Source of the DNA: a virus | Length of the DNA: 63,709 nt | Reading direction: 5' to 3' (one strand) | Virus record (IMG/VR): IMGVR_UViG_3300022072_000008 | Coordinates: 1 to 63,709 of that record | Shown: in pieces, positions 1-7,423 of the stretch | Numbering within the stretch: position 1 is the first letter of the stretch | Layout of the letters: the number at the start of each line of letters is the position of its first letter | Notes under the pieces: generated by a model | The model's input: the letters and a program-made list of their open reading frames with translations, nothing else | Told to the model about the DNA's origin: nothing | Database searches by the model: none | Made by a program: the position numbers and the translations under genes

Positions 1-1686
1 AAAGAATTATTACTCTTAGGTAAAGCAGCAGAAGCCATTACTACAGTGGGTAGTAGTTTAACCTCTATTCTTACTACGCAAGGTGATGTGGTGTATCGAA
101 ATGCTACTGGCCCAGCGCGGTTAGCAGCGGGTGCAGCAGGTGAAGTCTTAAAGAGTGGAGGCGCTGGGGCTAATCCTACTTGGGGAGCAGCATCAGGTGC
201 AGCTGATTTTGAATTGGCTAGCAACATGACAGCAAGACAAGTAGCTCAAATAGATTCTACAGGTAAGATTGCGCCTATTACCTCATCTGCGCCTATAGCA
301 GCTAGCCTTATGACAACTACCCCATATCCAAATACTGGGCCATCTGGTGCTACAGGTATAAACTATTCGTGTGCAGTAGACCCATCAAACACTAACAGGT
401 TTGCGGTTGTTGGTGGAGATAGCGGCAGTAAAATTAGCGCAGGACTTGTTGCAGCAGACGGTTCAGTAACTTGGGGGGCAACGGTAACAGCGGGCACTAC
501 TACTGGTACAACTGGACATCATGATATTGAATGGGATCCTGTCAACGATGGTGTTCTTTGGGTGCGAAGTGGCCAAAGCGGTTCATCTATTTCAAGATTT
601 AGTACAACTACAGGGGGTGTTACTCTGACTCTTCTGGGGACATTTGCTGATACCACTGGCTACAACTGGGGAACACTAGACTTACACCCTACTATATCTG
701 GCAGGTTTATTATAACTCATAGATCGGCTAAAACTCTTCGCGTTTGTGATTTAACATCTAATACTGCATATTCACAAGCGGCAACGTTTAACCTTCCTTC
801 CAAAGATGCTAACTCACATATCGCTAAATTTTTCCCAGATGATGGCACTAAAATCTTATTACTGTATGCAGGATCAGGCGGTGGCTCTAAGGCTAGAGTA
901 ATGGATCTTACTGGAAATACATTAACTGCAGGCACAGAAGTTGTATTGGGTGATGCTGCTACACCTTATTTCCGAGCTAAGTCTTTTGCATGGGAGCCTA
1001 ATGGAGATTCATCTACGGGGTATAGATTTGCACTACTGGTTAATGGATTAACTGGCGCATCTGCACATGCCCAACCAGACATTGTTGTAGGTACTGTTAC
1101 TAACGTTGGGGCTACTGGAACAATCACAGTAGGAACTGCAGTAGATTGGGGTGAGGTAGTAATAGGCGGAAATCAAAATGGAGCTATGTCATCTTCAGAA
1201 TTTACACACAATCTGGCTTTTAGCCCTTACAACAAAACTGATCTTATAGTAGGTACTGATTTCATCGGCAAGTGTACTTTAGTAGGCAATGAAATAACTC
1301 TTCCTACAACGACTGTATCTAAAACTATTTCTGGCCACGGCATTACTGCCGCTAACGGCAGCTACAATATGCTTATTAACTTAGGCAGTTCTGGTAAGTA
1401 TTTATCACTTATGGAGACATCAGGTGGCGCTATAGTAAACCAACATGTAAAACCAGCAACATCAAGCATTGATGCTAACAAGATGATGGGTCTTGTAACT
1501 GCCGCAGGTTCGACAGGTGACACTAGAACTGTTCAATATTCTGGGCAAATGGGAGGCTTCTCTGGGTTGACTATTGGAGCGAGACATTACGTTCAAGGAG
1601 ATGCCAGCGTAACTTCTACTCAAGTGTCCGACTCAGTTTTTGTTGGGGTTGCGGTTAATGCAACGACGCTACAAGTTAAACTTTAA
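1..1686 (+). CDS. Tail-fibre-like beta-propeller protein, 5' end cut by window edge
   Basis: The reading frame is open from base 1 (KELLLLGKAAEAITT...), so the gene starts outside the window. The paralogue at 59922-61682 supplies the missing first 25 residues. The body carries spaced blade-like units: CAVDPSNTNRFAVV, IEWDPVNDGVLWV, LDLHPTISGRFIIT, IAKFFPDDGTKILL, FAWEPNGDSSTGYRFAL and LAFSPYNKTDLIVG. This x-DP-(n)-F-x-V pattern fits a six- or seven-bladed propeller (inference). The end (GLTIGARHYVQGDASVTST...) resembles the C-termini of the next two fibre genes. It is followed after 14 bases by the next fibre gene. Probably a receptor-binding or fibre-tip virion protein; no enzyme motif is visible. 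Confidence 0.75.
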   Translation, partial: KELLLLGKAAEAITTVGSSLTSILTTQGDVVYRNATGPARLAAGAAGEVLKSGGAGANPTWGAASGAADFELASNMTARQVAQIDSTGKIAPITSSAPIAASLMTTTPYPNTGPSGATGINYSCAVDPSNTNRFAVVGGDSGSKISAGLVAADGSVTWGATVTAGTTTGTTGHHDIEWDPVNDGVLWVRSGQSGSSISRFSTTTGGVTLTLLGTFADTTGYNWGTLDLHPTISGRFIITHRSAKTLRVCDLTSNTAYSQAATFNLPSKDANSHIAKFFPDDGTKILLLYAGSGGGSKARVMDLTGNTLTAGTEVVLGDAATPYFRAKSFAWEPNGDSSTGYRFALLVNGLTGASAHAQPDIVVGTVTNVGATGTITVGTAVDWGEVVIGGNQNGAMSSSEFTHNLAFSPYNKTDLIVGTDFIGKCTLVGNEITLPTTTVSKTISGHGITAANGSYNMLINLGSSGKYLSLMETSGGAIVNQHVKPATSSIDANKMMGLVTAAGSTGDTRTVQYSGQMGGFSGLTIGARHYVQGDASVTSTQVSDSVFVGVAVNATTLQVKL

Positions 1687-1700
1687 TCAAGGATTAGAAG

Positions 1701-2087
1701 ATGACGGATTATTTGTACACATCAGGTGGGTTTCCTGCTTCTCCTAGCTCTGGTGACTCGTTGGTTATCAATGGTCTGTTTTATGATTGGACAGGCACAG
1801 CTTGGAAAGTTAGATCTACAGTAACCAATCGAGTTGAGTTTATAGCTACTGCAAACCAAGCTACTAAAACTGGGCTAACTTATCTTGTTGGAAGTGTAGA
1901 TTGCTATATCAACGGCGCAAAGATGCTGCTTGGTACAGACTTTACAGCAACCGATGGTGTATCGGTTACGTTTACTCCCGCACTTGATCTCGATGATGAA
2001 GTACAACTTATTATGGGCGCTGACGCATCTATTGGATCCCCAGCGGTTGCTGGGGCAACTATAGCCAGAATCTTAATGTATACATAG
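1701..2087 (+). CDS. Short tail-fibre N-terminal module
   Basis: A 128-residue protein. Its first ~108 residues (MTDYLYTSGGFPASPSS..., through DDEVQLIMG) are nearly identical to the N-terminus of the 627-residue fibre protein at 61697. After that it ends in an unrelated short tail (ADASIGSPAVAGATIARILMYT) and lacks the propeller region. The upstream GGATTAGAAG leader is also nearly the same in both copies. It is either a stand-alone attachment module that partners the next gene, or a truncated fibre whose C-terminal domain was replaced. Confidence 0.7.
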   Translation: MTDYLYTSGGFPASPSSGDSLVINGLFYDWTGTAWKVRSTVTNRVEFIATANQATKTGLTYLVGSVDCYINGAKMLLGTDFTATDGVSVTFTPALDLDDEVQLIMGADASIGSPAVAGATIARILMYT

Positions 2088-2096
2088 GAGCCTCTC

Positions 2097-3284
2097 ATGG
2101 CCGAGCAAGTCAAAGTATTTAAAAATTTAGTAGATCAGACAGTAGCAGTAACGGCTACGGATGTAGTACTGCACACAACATCATCTACACAACGGGCAGT
2201 TCTAAGAGATCTAGATTGCATTAATTTAGGCTCGGACGTTAAGTTAGATCTTGATGGAAGAACAATGAATACAGGAACTTCTTCTGGAAATTTAGAGCGA
2301 ACTAAGAGTTTAATTATGGGGCCATCCTCTACGTTAAAATTAAAGTTTCCAGCAAAAGAGTCTGTTGGATTTTTAGGCATGTTCTTTTTTAATGGAACTA
2401 GTGCAATCAACGAAGGAATAAATTTAGTTACTGACGCAACAATTATTACTGAACCAGTTATTACTAGTCTTAGTGGTTCATCTATAACCCGAAGTTCTGG
2501 ATTTGTTCACAAACCTTTAGTAACTGACACTCCATATTTTTTTACTTTGAACACAGGTGTTGTTTACAAACATTCCATTACTGGCGCGGTAGTTGCTCAG
2601 CAGTCTATTGGTACTACTGCTCACCAAATGGGAAATGACGGAACGTATATTTACTACATTAAGTCAGCCACTATATATGGAAAAATGGCAATTGCTGATC
2701 TTACTTATACTGAGGTTACTGTGAGTGGCGCTTCTATGTCAATTCCGGGAGATAACCAAGGATCTTACGTCATTTATTATGACGGTAAAGTTTATTCTAA
2801 ACTGAACGGTGGTCATACTATTGTAAGTATTTTGACTTTAGCTACAGGAGTTGTGACTCAAAAAACTGACGCTAACTTTAATGTAGGTAGTTATTCTGAT
2901 GGAGCCACCCTTGTTACTAACGAAGCAGGCGTACCTTTTATTGTAGAGCAGGGCACAACTCATACTTCAGTCTGGAATATAAATACTGACGTAGTAACAA
3001 GAATAGCAGGAGGCGCTGGTTCTACTGAATATGGCAACGGAGGAGCTGAAATTAAACCGGGGGTTGCGCTAATAGTAGGTGAAGAAACTGACCGAGTAAC
3101 AATTATTGATACAAACTTTCCTGTTCCAGCTGTAACTGTTTATAAATATCCCAACAACCCATACCAATTGAATAACGTTCTTGGATCTTTTGGAAATAGG
3201 TTTGCACTTGCTGGAGGTTTAGTGCCTATAGAACCTCGTAAATTTAGCGCGTATGTTGCTGGCATAGACATTACTGAGGATTAG
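2097..3284 (+). CDS. Putative tail-fibre or receptor-binding protein
   Basis: A 395-residue protein with ATG 2097 behind an AGGAG site. No family was recognised. Residues ~1-120 look like a beta-rich attachment domain (LVDQTVAVTATDVVLHTT...). The rest carries irregular short repeats with Tyr/Ile-rich strands, such as TYIYYIKSATIYGKMAIADL and GSYVIYYDGKVYSK, reminiscent of propeller or beta-helix fibres. It has no counterpart in the 59922-63709 copy of the locus. It lies where the missing C-terminal domain of the preceding short gene would be, which suggests it took over that role (inference). Confidence 0.6.
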   Translation: MAEQVKVFKNLVDQTVAVTATDVVLHTTSSTQRAVLRDLDCINLGSDVKLDLDGRTMNTGTSSGNLERTKSLIMGPSSTLKLKFPAKESVGFLGMFFFNGTSAINEGINLVTDATIITEPVITSLSGSSITRSSGFVHKPLVTDTPYFFTLNTGVVYKHSITGAVVAQQSIGTTAHQMGNDGTYIYYIKSATIYGKMAIADLTYTEVTVSGASMSIPGDNQGSYVIYYDGKVYSKLNGGHTIVSILTLATGVVTQKTDANFNVGSYSDGATLVTNEAGVPFIVEQGTTHTSVWNINTDVVTRIAGGAGSTEYGNGGAEIKPGVALIVGEETDRVTIIDTNFPVPAVTVYKYPNNPYQLNNVLGSFGNRFALAGGLVPIEPRKFSAYVAGIDITED

Positions 3285-3287
3285 AAG

Positions 3288-4802
3288 ATGAGCAAAGCAA
3301 GGAACCTATCGACTTTACTCAGCTCAGACGGCTCAGTTAAGACAACTAAGTATACTGATAGTGTGGGTGGGCAATCTAATTTTGTAGCGTCAGGTACGTT
3401 GCCTAATGGTGTTCCCGTCATTTTAAAAACAGACGGGACTATAGAAGTTGTTGCTGGAACTTCAGCAGTTACAGAAAATATCCCAAAAGCAGTAGGAACT
3501 ACGTTTAAATCTGCTCTTGTTTCAAATTTAGCAATAGCTTTTAATCCAAATGTAGCAGGTAATTTTGTTATAGCATACGATTCAAAGTTGTTAGCAGGAA
3601 CAGTAAGTGGAAGCACTCTTTCTTTTGGGTCTGAAGTTTCTACAGGGTTAAATAATACAACGTATATCAGTATATCATTTGATCCAAATACTGCGAATAA
3701 GTTTATTGTAGTAGGAAAAATGCAATATGGATCAGTAATATTAGGTACTGTTTCTGGTACTACAGTTACTGTAAATACTACTGCTAACTTTCAACAATCT
3801 AATGTGTCATGGGTTACAGCAAAGTTTGATCCAAACAACGCTAATAAATTTGTACTTATGTATAGGGACGATACTAATTCAAATAAAGGAACTGCAATTG
3901 TAGGAACTATTTCAGGAACCACAATAACTTTTGGTTCTAAAAACGCATTATCTTTTAATAACACTTTCAATCATGTAATAGCTTTTGATCCAAGTAACGC
4001 TAATACTTTTGTACTTAACTACTCTGTAGGTTCTTATCCTTCTTGGACTGCTGGCGCTCTTGTAGGAACAATATCTGGAACCACTGTAACATATGGAGCT
4101 ACAGCTACCTATAATTCTTCAAAGTTTGCTAACTTTGCTGACATAGCTTTTGACCCTAATTCAGCTGGTAAATTTATAGTTGTTGGTGCAGCTTCTAACA
4201 ATAGTGATTATGGAACAGCAGTTGTAGGAATTGTTACAGGTACTTCTATTGCTTTTGGAAGCCCTGTTGTTTATCACTCAGGTGCGGCTTATTACAATAG
4301 TGTAAGGTTTAACCCGCATAAAGCAAACCAGTTAGTAGTGGCTTATACTTTTAACGGAGGGCAGCAGTACGCGTATGTGAGTGTAGGAACTGTTAGTGGA
4401 AATGCTGTGACTTTTGCTGCTCAGATAGTAATTAATGCTGGTGCTGGTTCTGCTTTAACAAGTATATCTTTTGACCCTAATAACGCGAATAACTTTGGAG
4501 TGGTATATAGGAATGGAGATAATTCAAACTACTCAGAAATGGTAGTTGGTGTAGTGGGATCTCCGGCAGGAACAAACATAACAAGCTCTAATTTTATAGG
4601 AATACCTAATGCTGCTTATGCAGATGGTGAAACAGCAACTGTAAAATTACAAGGAAGCTTGGCAACTAACCTATCTGGCTTAACAGCTTCAGAAACTTAT
4701 TACGTTCAAAATGATGGGACACTAGATACAACTGCTGATTCTCCATCTGTAGAAGCAGGCAAAGCATTATCATCAACCTCAATTTTATTAAAAGGTATTT
4801 AA
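3288..4802 (+). CDS. Tail-fibre protein with tandem propeller-type repeats
   Basis: A 504-residue protein whose body is a run of ~45-55-residue repeats. Examples are SFDPNTANKFIVVG...LGTVSGTTVTV, KFDPNNANKFVLMY...VGTISGTTITF, AFDPSNANTFVLNY...VGTISGTTVTY, AFDPNSAGKFIVVG and SFDPNNANNFGVVY. This is the clearest blade-like array in the window, with about seven units from residue ~75 to ~420. The C-terminus (GLTASETYYVQNDGTLDT) matches the ends of the other fibre genes. Its first 127 bases recur exactly at 63583-63709. Probably a virion fibre or tip protein; the receptor is unknown. Confidence 0.75.
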   Translation: MSKARNLSTLLSSDGSVKTTKYTDSVGGQSNFVASGTLPNGVPVILKTDGTIEVVAGTSAVTENIPKAVGTTFKSALVSNLAIAFNPNVAGNFVIAYDSKLLAGTVSGSTLSFGSEVSTGLNNTTYISISFDPNTANKFIVVGKMQYGSVILGTVSGTTVTVNTTANFQQSNVSWVTAKFDPNNANKFVLMYRDDTNSNKGTAIVGTISGTTITFGSKNALSFNNTFNHVIAFDPSNANTFVLNYSVGSYPSWTAGALVGTISGTTVTYGATATYNSSKFANFADIAFDPNSAGKFIVVGAASNNSDYGTAVVGIVTGTSIAFGSPVVYHSGAAYYNSVRFNPHKANQLVVAYTFNGGQQYAYVSVGTVSGNAVTFAAQIVINAGAGSALTSISFDPNNANNFGVVYRNGDNSNYSEMVVGVVGSPAGTNITSSNFIGIPNAAYADGETATVKLQGSLATNLSGLTASETYYVQNDGTLDTTADSPSVEAGKALSSTSILLKGI

Positions 4803-4803
4803 C

Positions 4804-5052
4804 ATGAAGACGATTGTCGAGAACGGCACAAACATCAGCAAGTATATGTTTGCTAATTCAGTGGCTATTACTATGGGTGCAGACTCTATTACAACTCCTG
4901 ATTTTATTATCGGAGATATGAATACAAGTAACTGTACGCTGGTTGAAGGCGTAACATCTCCCTCTGGCTGGGCTGGATGCAAGCACACTTTTGATGGTAC
5001 AACATGGGCTGCTAACCCAGATTGGGTTGAGCCAGAAGCAGATCCTGAGTAA
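4804..5052 (+). CDS. Small tail-fibre-associated protein, unknown function
   Basis: An 82-residue acidic protein (MKTIVENGTNISKYMF...EPEADPE) that starts one base after the preceding fibre gene. No family was recognised. It combines a beta-type N-terminus with an aromatic region (GCKHTFDGTTWAANPDWV) near the end. Small proteins of this type often follow fibre genes in marine phages and may be fibre assembly or attachment factors; here that is inferred from position only. Confidence 0.6.
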   Translation: MKTIVENGTNISKYMFANSVAITMGADSITTPDFIIGDMNTSNCTLVEGVTSPSGWAGCKHTFDGTTWAANPDWVEPEADPE

Positions 5053-5055
5053 TTT

Positions 5056-5334
5056 ATGAGCATAGTATATAGAGGCGAAACTTTTTCTGGCTACAACAAG
5101 CCGAAGCGTACCCCCAATCACCCAACGAAATCACACGCTGTTCTAATTAAAGACGGCGGCAAGGATCGGATGATTAGGTTCGGTGAGCAGGGTGCTTCTA
5201 CTGCTGGCAAACCAAAAGCTGGCGAGTCAGATAAGATGAAGGCAAAACGTAAATCATTTAAAGCCCGGCACGCAAAGAACATTGCTAAGGGTAAAACTTC
5301 AGCGGCCTATTGGGCCTCACGCACTAAATGGTAG
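5056..5334 (+). CDS. Small basic Lys-rich protein, unknown function
   Basis: A 92-residue, strongly basic protein (VLIKDGGKDRMIRFGEQG, KAKRKSFKARHAKNI, TSAAYWASRTKW) that starts 3 bases after the previous stop. This kind of short, Lys/Arg-rich protein with a conserved AAYWA-x-x-x-W end is common in podovirus structural regions, but I know no proven role. The charge suggests nucleic-acid contact, perhaps virion-packaged. Adjacent to another Lys-rich peptide at 5344. Confidence 0.65.
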   Translation: MSIVYRGETFSGYNKPKRTPNHPTKSHAVLIKDGGKDRMIRFGEQGASTAGKPKAGESDKMKAKRKSFKARHAKNIAKGKTSAAYWASRTKW

Positions 5335-5343
5335 GAGAATATT

Positions 5344-5466
5344 ATGCCAACAGTAGGAAAAGGAAGTAAGAAGAAAGAGTTTGGGTACGACGTGAAAGGT
5401 CGGACACAAGCAAAAGCGTACGCAAAAACCATGAAGACTAATGTTGTTAAGAAGAAGAAAAAGTAA
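5344..5466 (+). CDS. 40-residue Lys-rich peptide
   Basis: An ATG at 5344 behind AGGAG (5335-5339) opens a 40-codon frame that ends TAA at 5464-5466. The product is MPTVGKGSKKKEFGYDVKGR... ending in a run of lysines. Good ribosome site, tight spacing (9 bases after the previous gene) and a similar basic character support a real gene. Function unknown; a DNA-binding or packaged basic peptide is possible. Confidence 0.6.
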   Translation: MPTVGKGSKKKEFGYDVKGRTQAKAYAKTMKTNVVKKKKK

Positions 5467-5482
5467 TTTTTTTCTTAGCGTT

Positions 5483-5497
5483 ATAAGCTAGGCTTAT
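5483..5497 (+). promoter_or_regulatory. Dispersed element ATAAGC-N3-GCTTAT, copy in front of gene 5501
   Basis: Perfect 6-base arms with a 3-base spacer (ATAAGC TAG GCTTAT). The next gene's ATG (5501) begins 3 bases after the element, so there is no space for a normal ribosome site. Member of the window-wide set described in the findings. Likely a promoter/operator. Confidence 0.6.
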
Positions 5498-5500
5498 TAT

Positions 5501-5731
5501 ATGTGGTCAATTATTATTGCTATTGCTCTAATCGACAGTGGGGGGCGGGAGACACCGAAGTTGGTGTCCAGCTACCCCACTCTTAGAGAGTGTCGCTTGG
5601 AACTTTTAGAAGTAGCAAAGTCACTAGATTATGAGTTGGTGGTCAGCCCATTGCTCGGTTATTCCGTAAAAAAGGATAGTGAGGGCAAGACTATAGTGTT
5701 GTTCTGTGTCCAAAATCAAAAAGGTGTGTGA
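5501..5731 (+). CDS. Small protein with hydrophobic N-terminus at start of lysis region
   Basis: A 76-residue protein (MWSIIIAIALIDSGG..., ending FCVQNQKGV). The N-terminus has a short hydrophobic stretch, possibly a membrane anchor or signal; two Cys residues are present. No family was recognised. Its ATG follows the dispersed palindrome by 3 bases and no Shine-Dalgarno is visible, so a leaderless transcript is possible. Its place before the holin candidate and endolysin suggests a lysis-associated or spanin-like role, which is unproven. Confidence 0.55.
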   Translation: MWSIIIAIALIDSGGRETPKLVSSYPTLRECRLELLEVAKSLDYELVVSPLLGYSVKKDSEGKTIVLFCVQNQKGV

Positions 5732-5913
5732 TGTGGTCTAGCCCTTTGGAATTATACCCAGTGCATGTGTCACCTGATGTGGCACCTGTCGGTCACAGGC
5801 TTCTTATTGAGCCGCAGACTCACACAGTGAATGCGGAGTATCTTGTTGTTCAACCATCAAGAGAACCATACGGGATTCCCGTAGAGTACACACGGAGGTT
5901 ATGGATATGCTAG
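5731..5913 (+). CDS. Small protein of unknown function
   Basis: A 60-residue protein (MWSSPLELYPVHVSPDVAP...). ATG 5731 overlaps the preceding TGA by one base (TGATG), with AAGG just upstream, so translation is probably coupled. The end overlaps the next gene by 13 bases. Pro/Val-rich, no motif seen, no function assigned. A GTG at 5728 is an alternative start. Confidence 0.5.
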   Translation: MWSSPLELYPVHVSPDVAPVGHRLLIEPQTHTVNAEYLVVQPSREPYGIPVEYTRRLWIC

Positions 5914-6338
5914 CAGAATTGGCTATTGCAAATGCTGCCTTCGCAGTTATCAAAACCACACTAGCAAACGGAAAGGAAATTGCTGACGCTGGTGCCTCAT
6001 TAGGGAAATATTTTGGAGCGGAAAAGGCGATAGCTAAACAAGTAGCTAGTGGGTCTGGCAACGTACTAGAGGCTTTCCAAGCAAAGGAAGCTCTTGTTAG
6101 GCAAGAAGAAGAACTTAAATTTATGCTTAATAAACAGAGGCTGCATGGTTGGGTGGACTTTTTGGCATTCAAAGCCCAGTACACAAGAGATTTAAAAGAA
6201 GCGGAACTCGCAGCGCGCAAACAAAAGGCAGCAAAAGCCAAAGCATTAGATGAAAATTTGATGGTAGCCATGAAAGTGTTTGGCATATTAATTGTGATAC
6301 TGGGCGCGCTGTTCGGGGTCGCTATTTACGTGAGGTAA
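5901..6338 (+). CDS. Virion- or lysis-associated protein with C-terminal membrane segment
   Basis: A 145-residue protein with CGGAGG upstream of ATG 5901. Residues ~1-40 form a helical segment (ELAIANAAFAVIKTTLANG), ~60-120 are charged and coiled-coil-like, and ~124-143 are a clear transmembrane helix (VFGILIVILGALFGVAIYV). I recognise the type as a widespread small protein of podoviruses near lysis or tail genes, without a proven function. A holin/antiholin-like or membrane-anchored virion role are both open. Confidence 0.6.
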   Translation: MDMLAELAIANAAFAVIKTTLANGKEIADAGASLGKYFGAEKAIAKQVASGSGNVLEAFQAKEALVRQEEELKFMLNKQRLHGWVDFLAFKAQYTRDLKEAELAARKQKAAKAKALDENLMVAMKVFGILIVILGALFGVAIYVR

Positions 6339-6340
6339 CT

Positions 6341-6793
6341 ATGAGCTTTCTAAGTTTTTTAAGTCCAATTGCTAACTTAGGGTCAACTTACCTGGAGGGT
6401 AAGAACCAAGTGGCGAAAGCTAAATCAGCCGCCGCTATTGTTGGCTTACAAGCCGACGCAGAAGTAAAAGTAGCGGGGGCAAAAGCGGCAAACAAGCTAG
6501 CGGACAACGGACAGACGCAAGAATACAACCTTGATTTGGTGGCAATGCAACAGATGGATAAGTCATTCTTAGACGAGATTATGATTGCATTATTGCTGGT
6601 GCCTATTGCGGCGTCATTTTTAGGCTACCAAGCCGAAGTCACTGCTGCGTTTGAATCATTCGCTGCAATGCCAGATTGGTACCAGTATCTAGTGTTGGGA
6701 GTGTATGTCGTAAAGTTTGGGATGCGGGGTTTATTGACTAAGCTAATGTCAGGCAAGTTAGGAGCCTTAAACGCGAAAAAGCCCCAGCTTTAA
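6341..6793 (+). CDS. Candidate holin (three-TM gene-transfer-agent type)
   Basis: A 150-residue protein. The N-terminal half is soluble and Ala/Lys-rich. At residue ~75 it has KSFLDEIMIALLLVPIAASFLGY, then a second hydrophobic segment (WYQYLVLGVYVVKFGM). The 'SW/F-x-DE' motif followed by paired hydrophobic helices resembles the three-TM holin family of gene transfer agents. It starts 2 bases after the previous stop and lies upstream of the M15 endolysin. It would permeabilise the inner membrane to release or activate the endolysin. Confidence 0.55.
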   Translation: MSFLSFLSPIANLGSTYLEGKNQVAKAKSAAAIVGLQADAEVKVAGAKAANKLADNGQTQEYNLDLVAMQQMDKSFLDEIMIALLLVPIAASFLGYQAEVTAAFESFAAMPDWYQYLVLGVYVVKFGMRGLLTKLMSGKLGALNAKKPQL

Positions 6794-6801
6794 TATATAA
6801 T

Positions 6802-6816
6802 ATAAGCAGTGCTAAT
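6802..6816 (+). promoter_or_regulatory. Dispersed element ATAAGC-N3-GCTAAT, copy in front of gene 6831
   Basis: ATAAGC AGT GCTAAT, with the asymmetric GCTAAT arm facing the gene 14 bases downstream. TGCTAATAC resembles an extended -10 box. Member of the window-wide set. Confidence 0.6.
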
Positions 6817-6830
6817 ACATTGAGATACAC

Positions 6831-7052
6831 ATGTCTGATTTAGAAAAACGTATGACAAAAGCCGAGTATGTTTTAGAAGCTCAGGCGGACCAGATTGAAG
6901 AGCTGGAAGAAGCCCTGAAAGGGCTAAGTACGACGCTCAATGGTATAGAAAAACTTTTAGCTCAGATCAAGTGGATTGCAGTCGGAGCATTGCTGGTAGT
7001 TGCTATCAGTGACCACACATTTAGCTCAACCTTAATGAAGTTACTCTCATGA
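6831..7052 (+). CDS. Coiled-coil plus one-TM lysis protein (XhlA-like)
   Basis: A 73-residue protein. Residues ~1-47 are heptad-rich (EKRMTKAEYVLEAQADQIEEL, continuing to EKLLAQ) and ~48-62 form a transmembrane segment (IKWIAVGALLVVAIS). This coiled-coil/TM layout matches haemolysin XhlA-type holin accessory proteins. It overlaps the endolysin start by four bases (ATGA), so the two are probably translated together. Confidence 0.6.
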   Translation: MSDLEKRMTKAEYVLEAQADQIEELEEALKGLSTTLNGIEKLLAQIKWIAVGALLVVAISDHTFSSTLMKLLS

Positions 7053-7423
7053 ATGAATGGAAATATTTTACTGAAGACGAACTAAAGTGTAGCCATTCTG
7101 GAAAATGTTTGATGGACCCAAGCTTCATGCTGACGCTCGAAGCTATCCGTATAAAATGCGGGTTCCCCTTTACTATTACTTCTGCATACCGCGACCCAAC
7201 ACATCCCATCGAAGCTAAGAAATCAAAGCCCGGCTCTCACGCAAGTGGTCGTGCTGTAGACATCGCTGTGCGCGGCGACAAAGCCGTCAAGTTAATCAAG
7301 GTTGCTTTTGAGTTTGGTATTACAGGCATTGGCGTTCAGCAAAAAGGCGGCAGTCGGTTTATACATCTTGATGACTTGAGACTTGAAGACGGGTTTGCTC
7401 GACCAAATATTTGGAGTTATTAA
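7049..7423 (+). CDS. Endolysin, M15-family zinc peptidase
   Basis: A 124-residue single-domain protein. GSHASGRAVDIAV supplies H64 and D71 and FIHLDD supplies H106, the zinc-ligand pattern of the M15 (DD-carboxypeptidase / L-alanoyl-D-glutamate peptidase) fold. ITSAYRDPTH upstream is the usual conserved Arg region. It would cut peptide bridges or stems in the host wall at lysis. No signal peptide is seen, so it depends on a holin, and a holin candidate precedes it. TAATG overlap with the next gene. Confidence 0.85.
   Translation: MNEWKYFTEDELKCSHSGKCLMDPSFMLTLEAIRIKCGFPFTITSAYRDPTHPIEAKKSKPGSHASGRAVDIAVRGDKAVKLIKVAFEFGITGIGVQQKGGSRFIHLDDLRLEDGFARPNIWSY

Noticed and set aside
1-1686. Diversity-generating retroelement target
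   Set aside because: The fibre copies vary strongly, but no reverse transcriptase is coded in the window and changes are not limited to adenines of a template.
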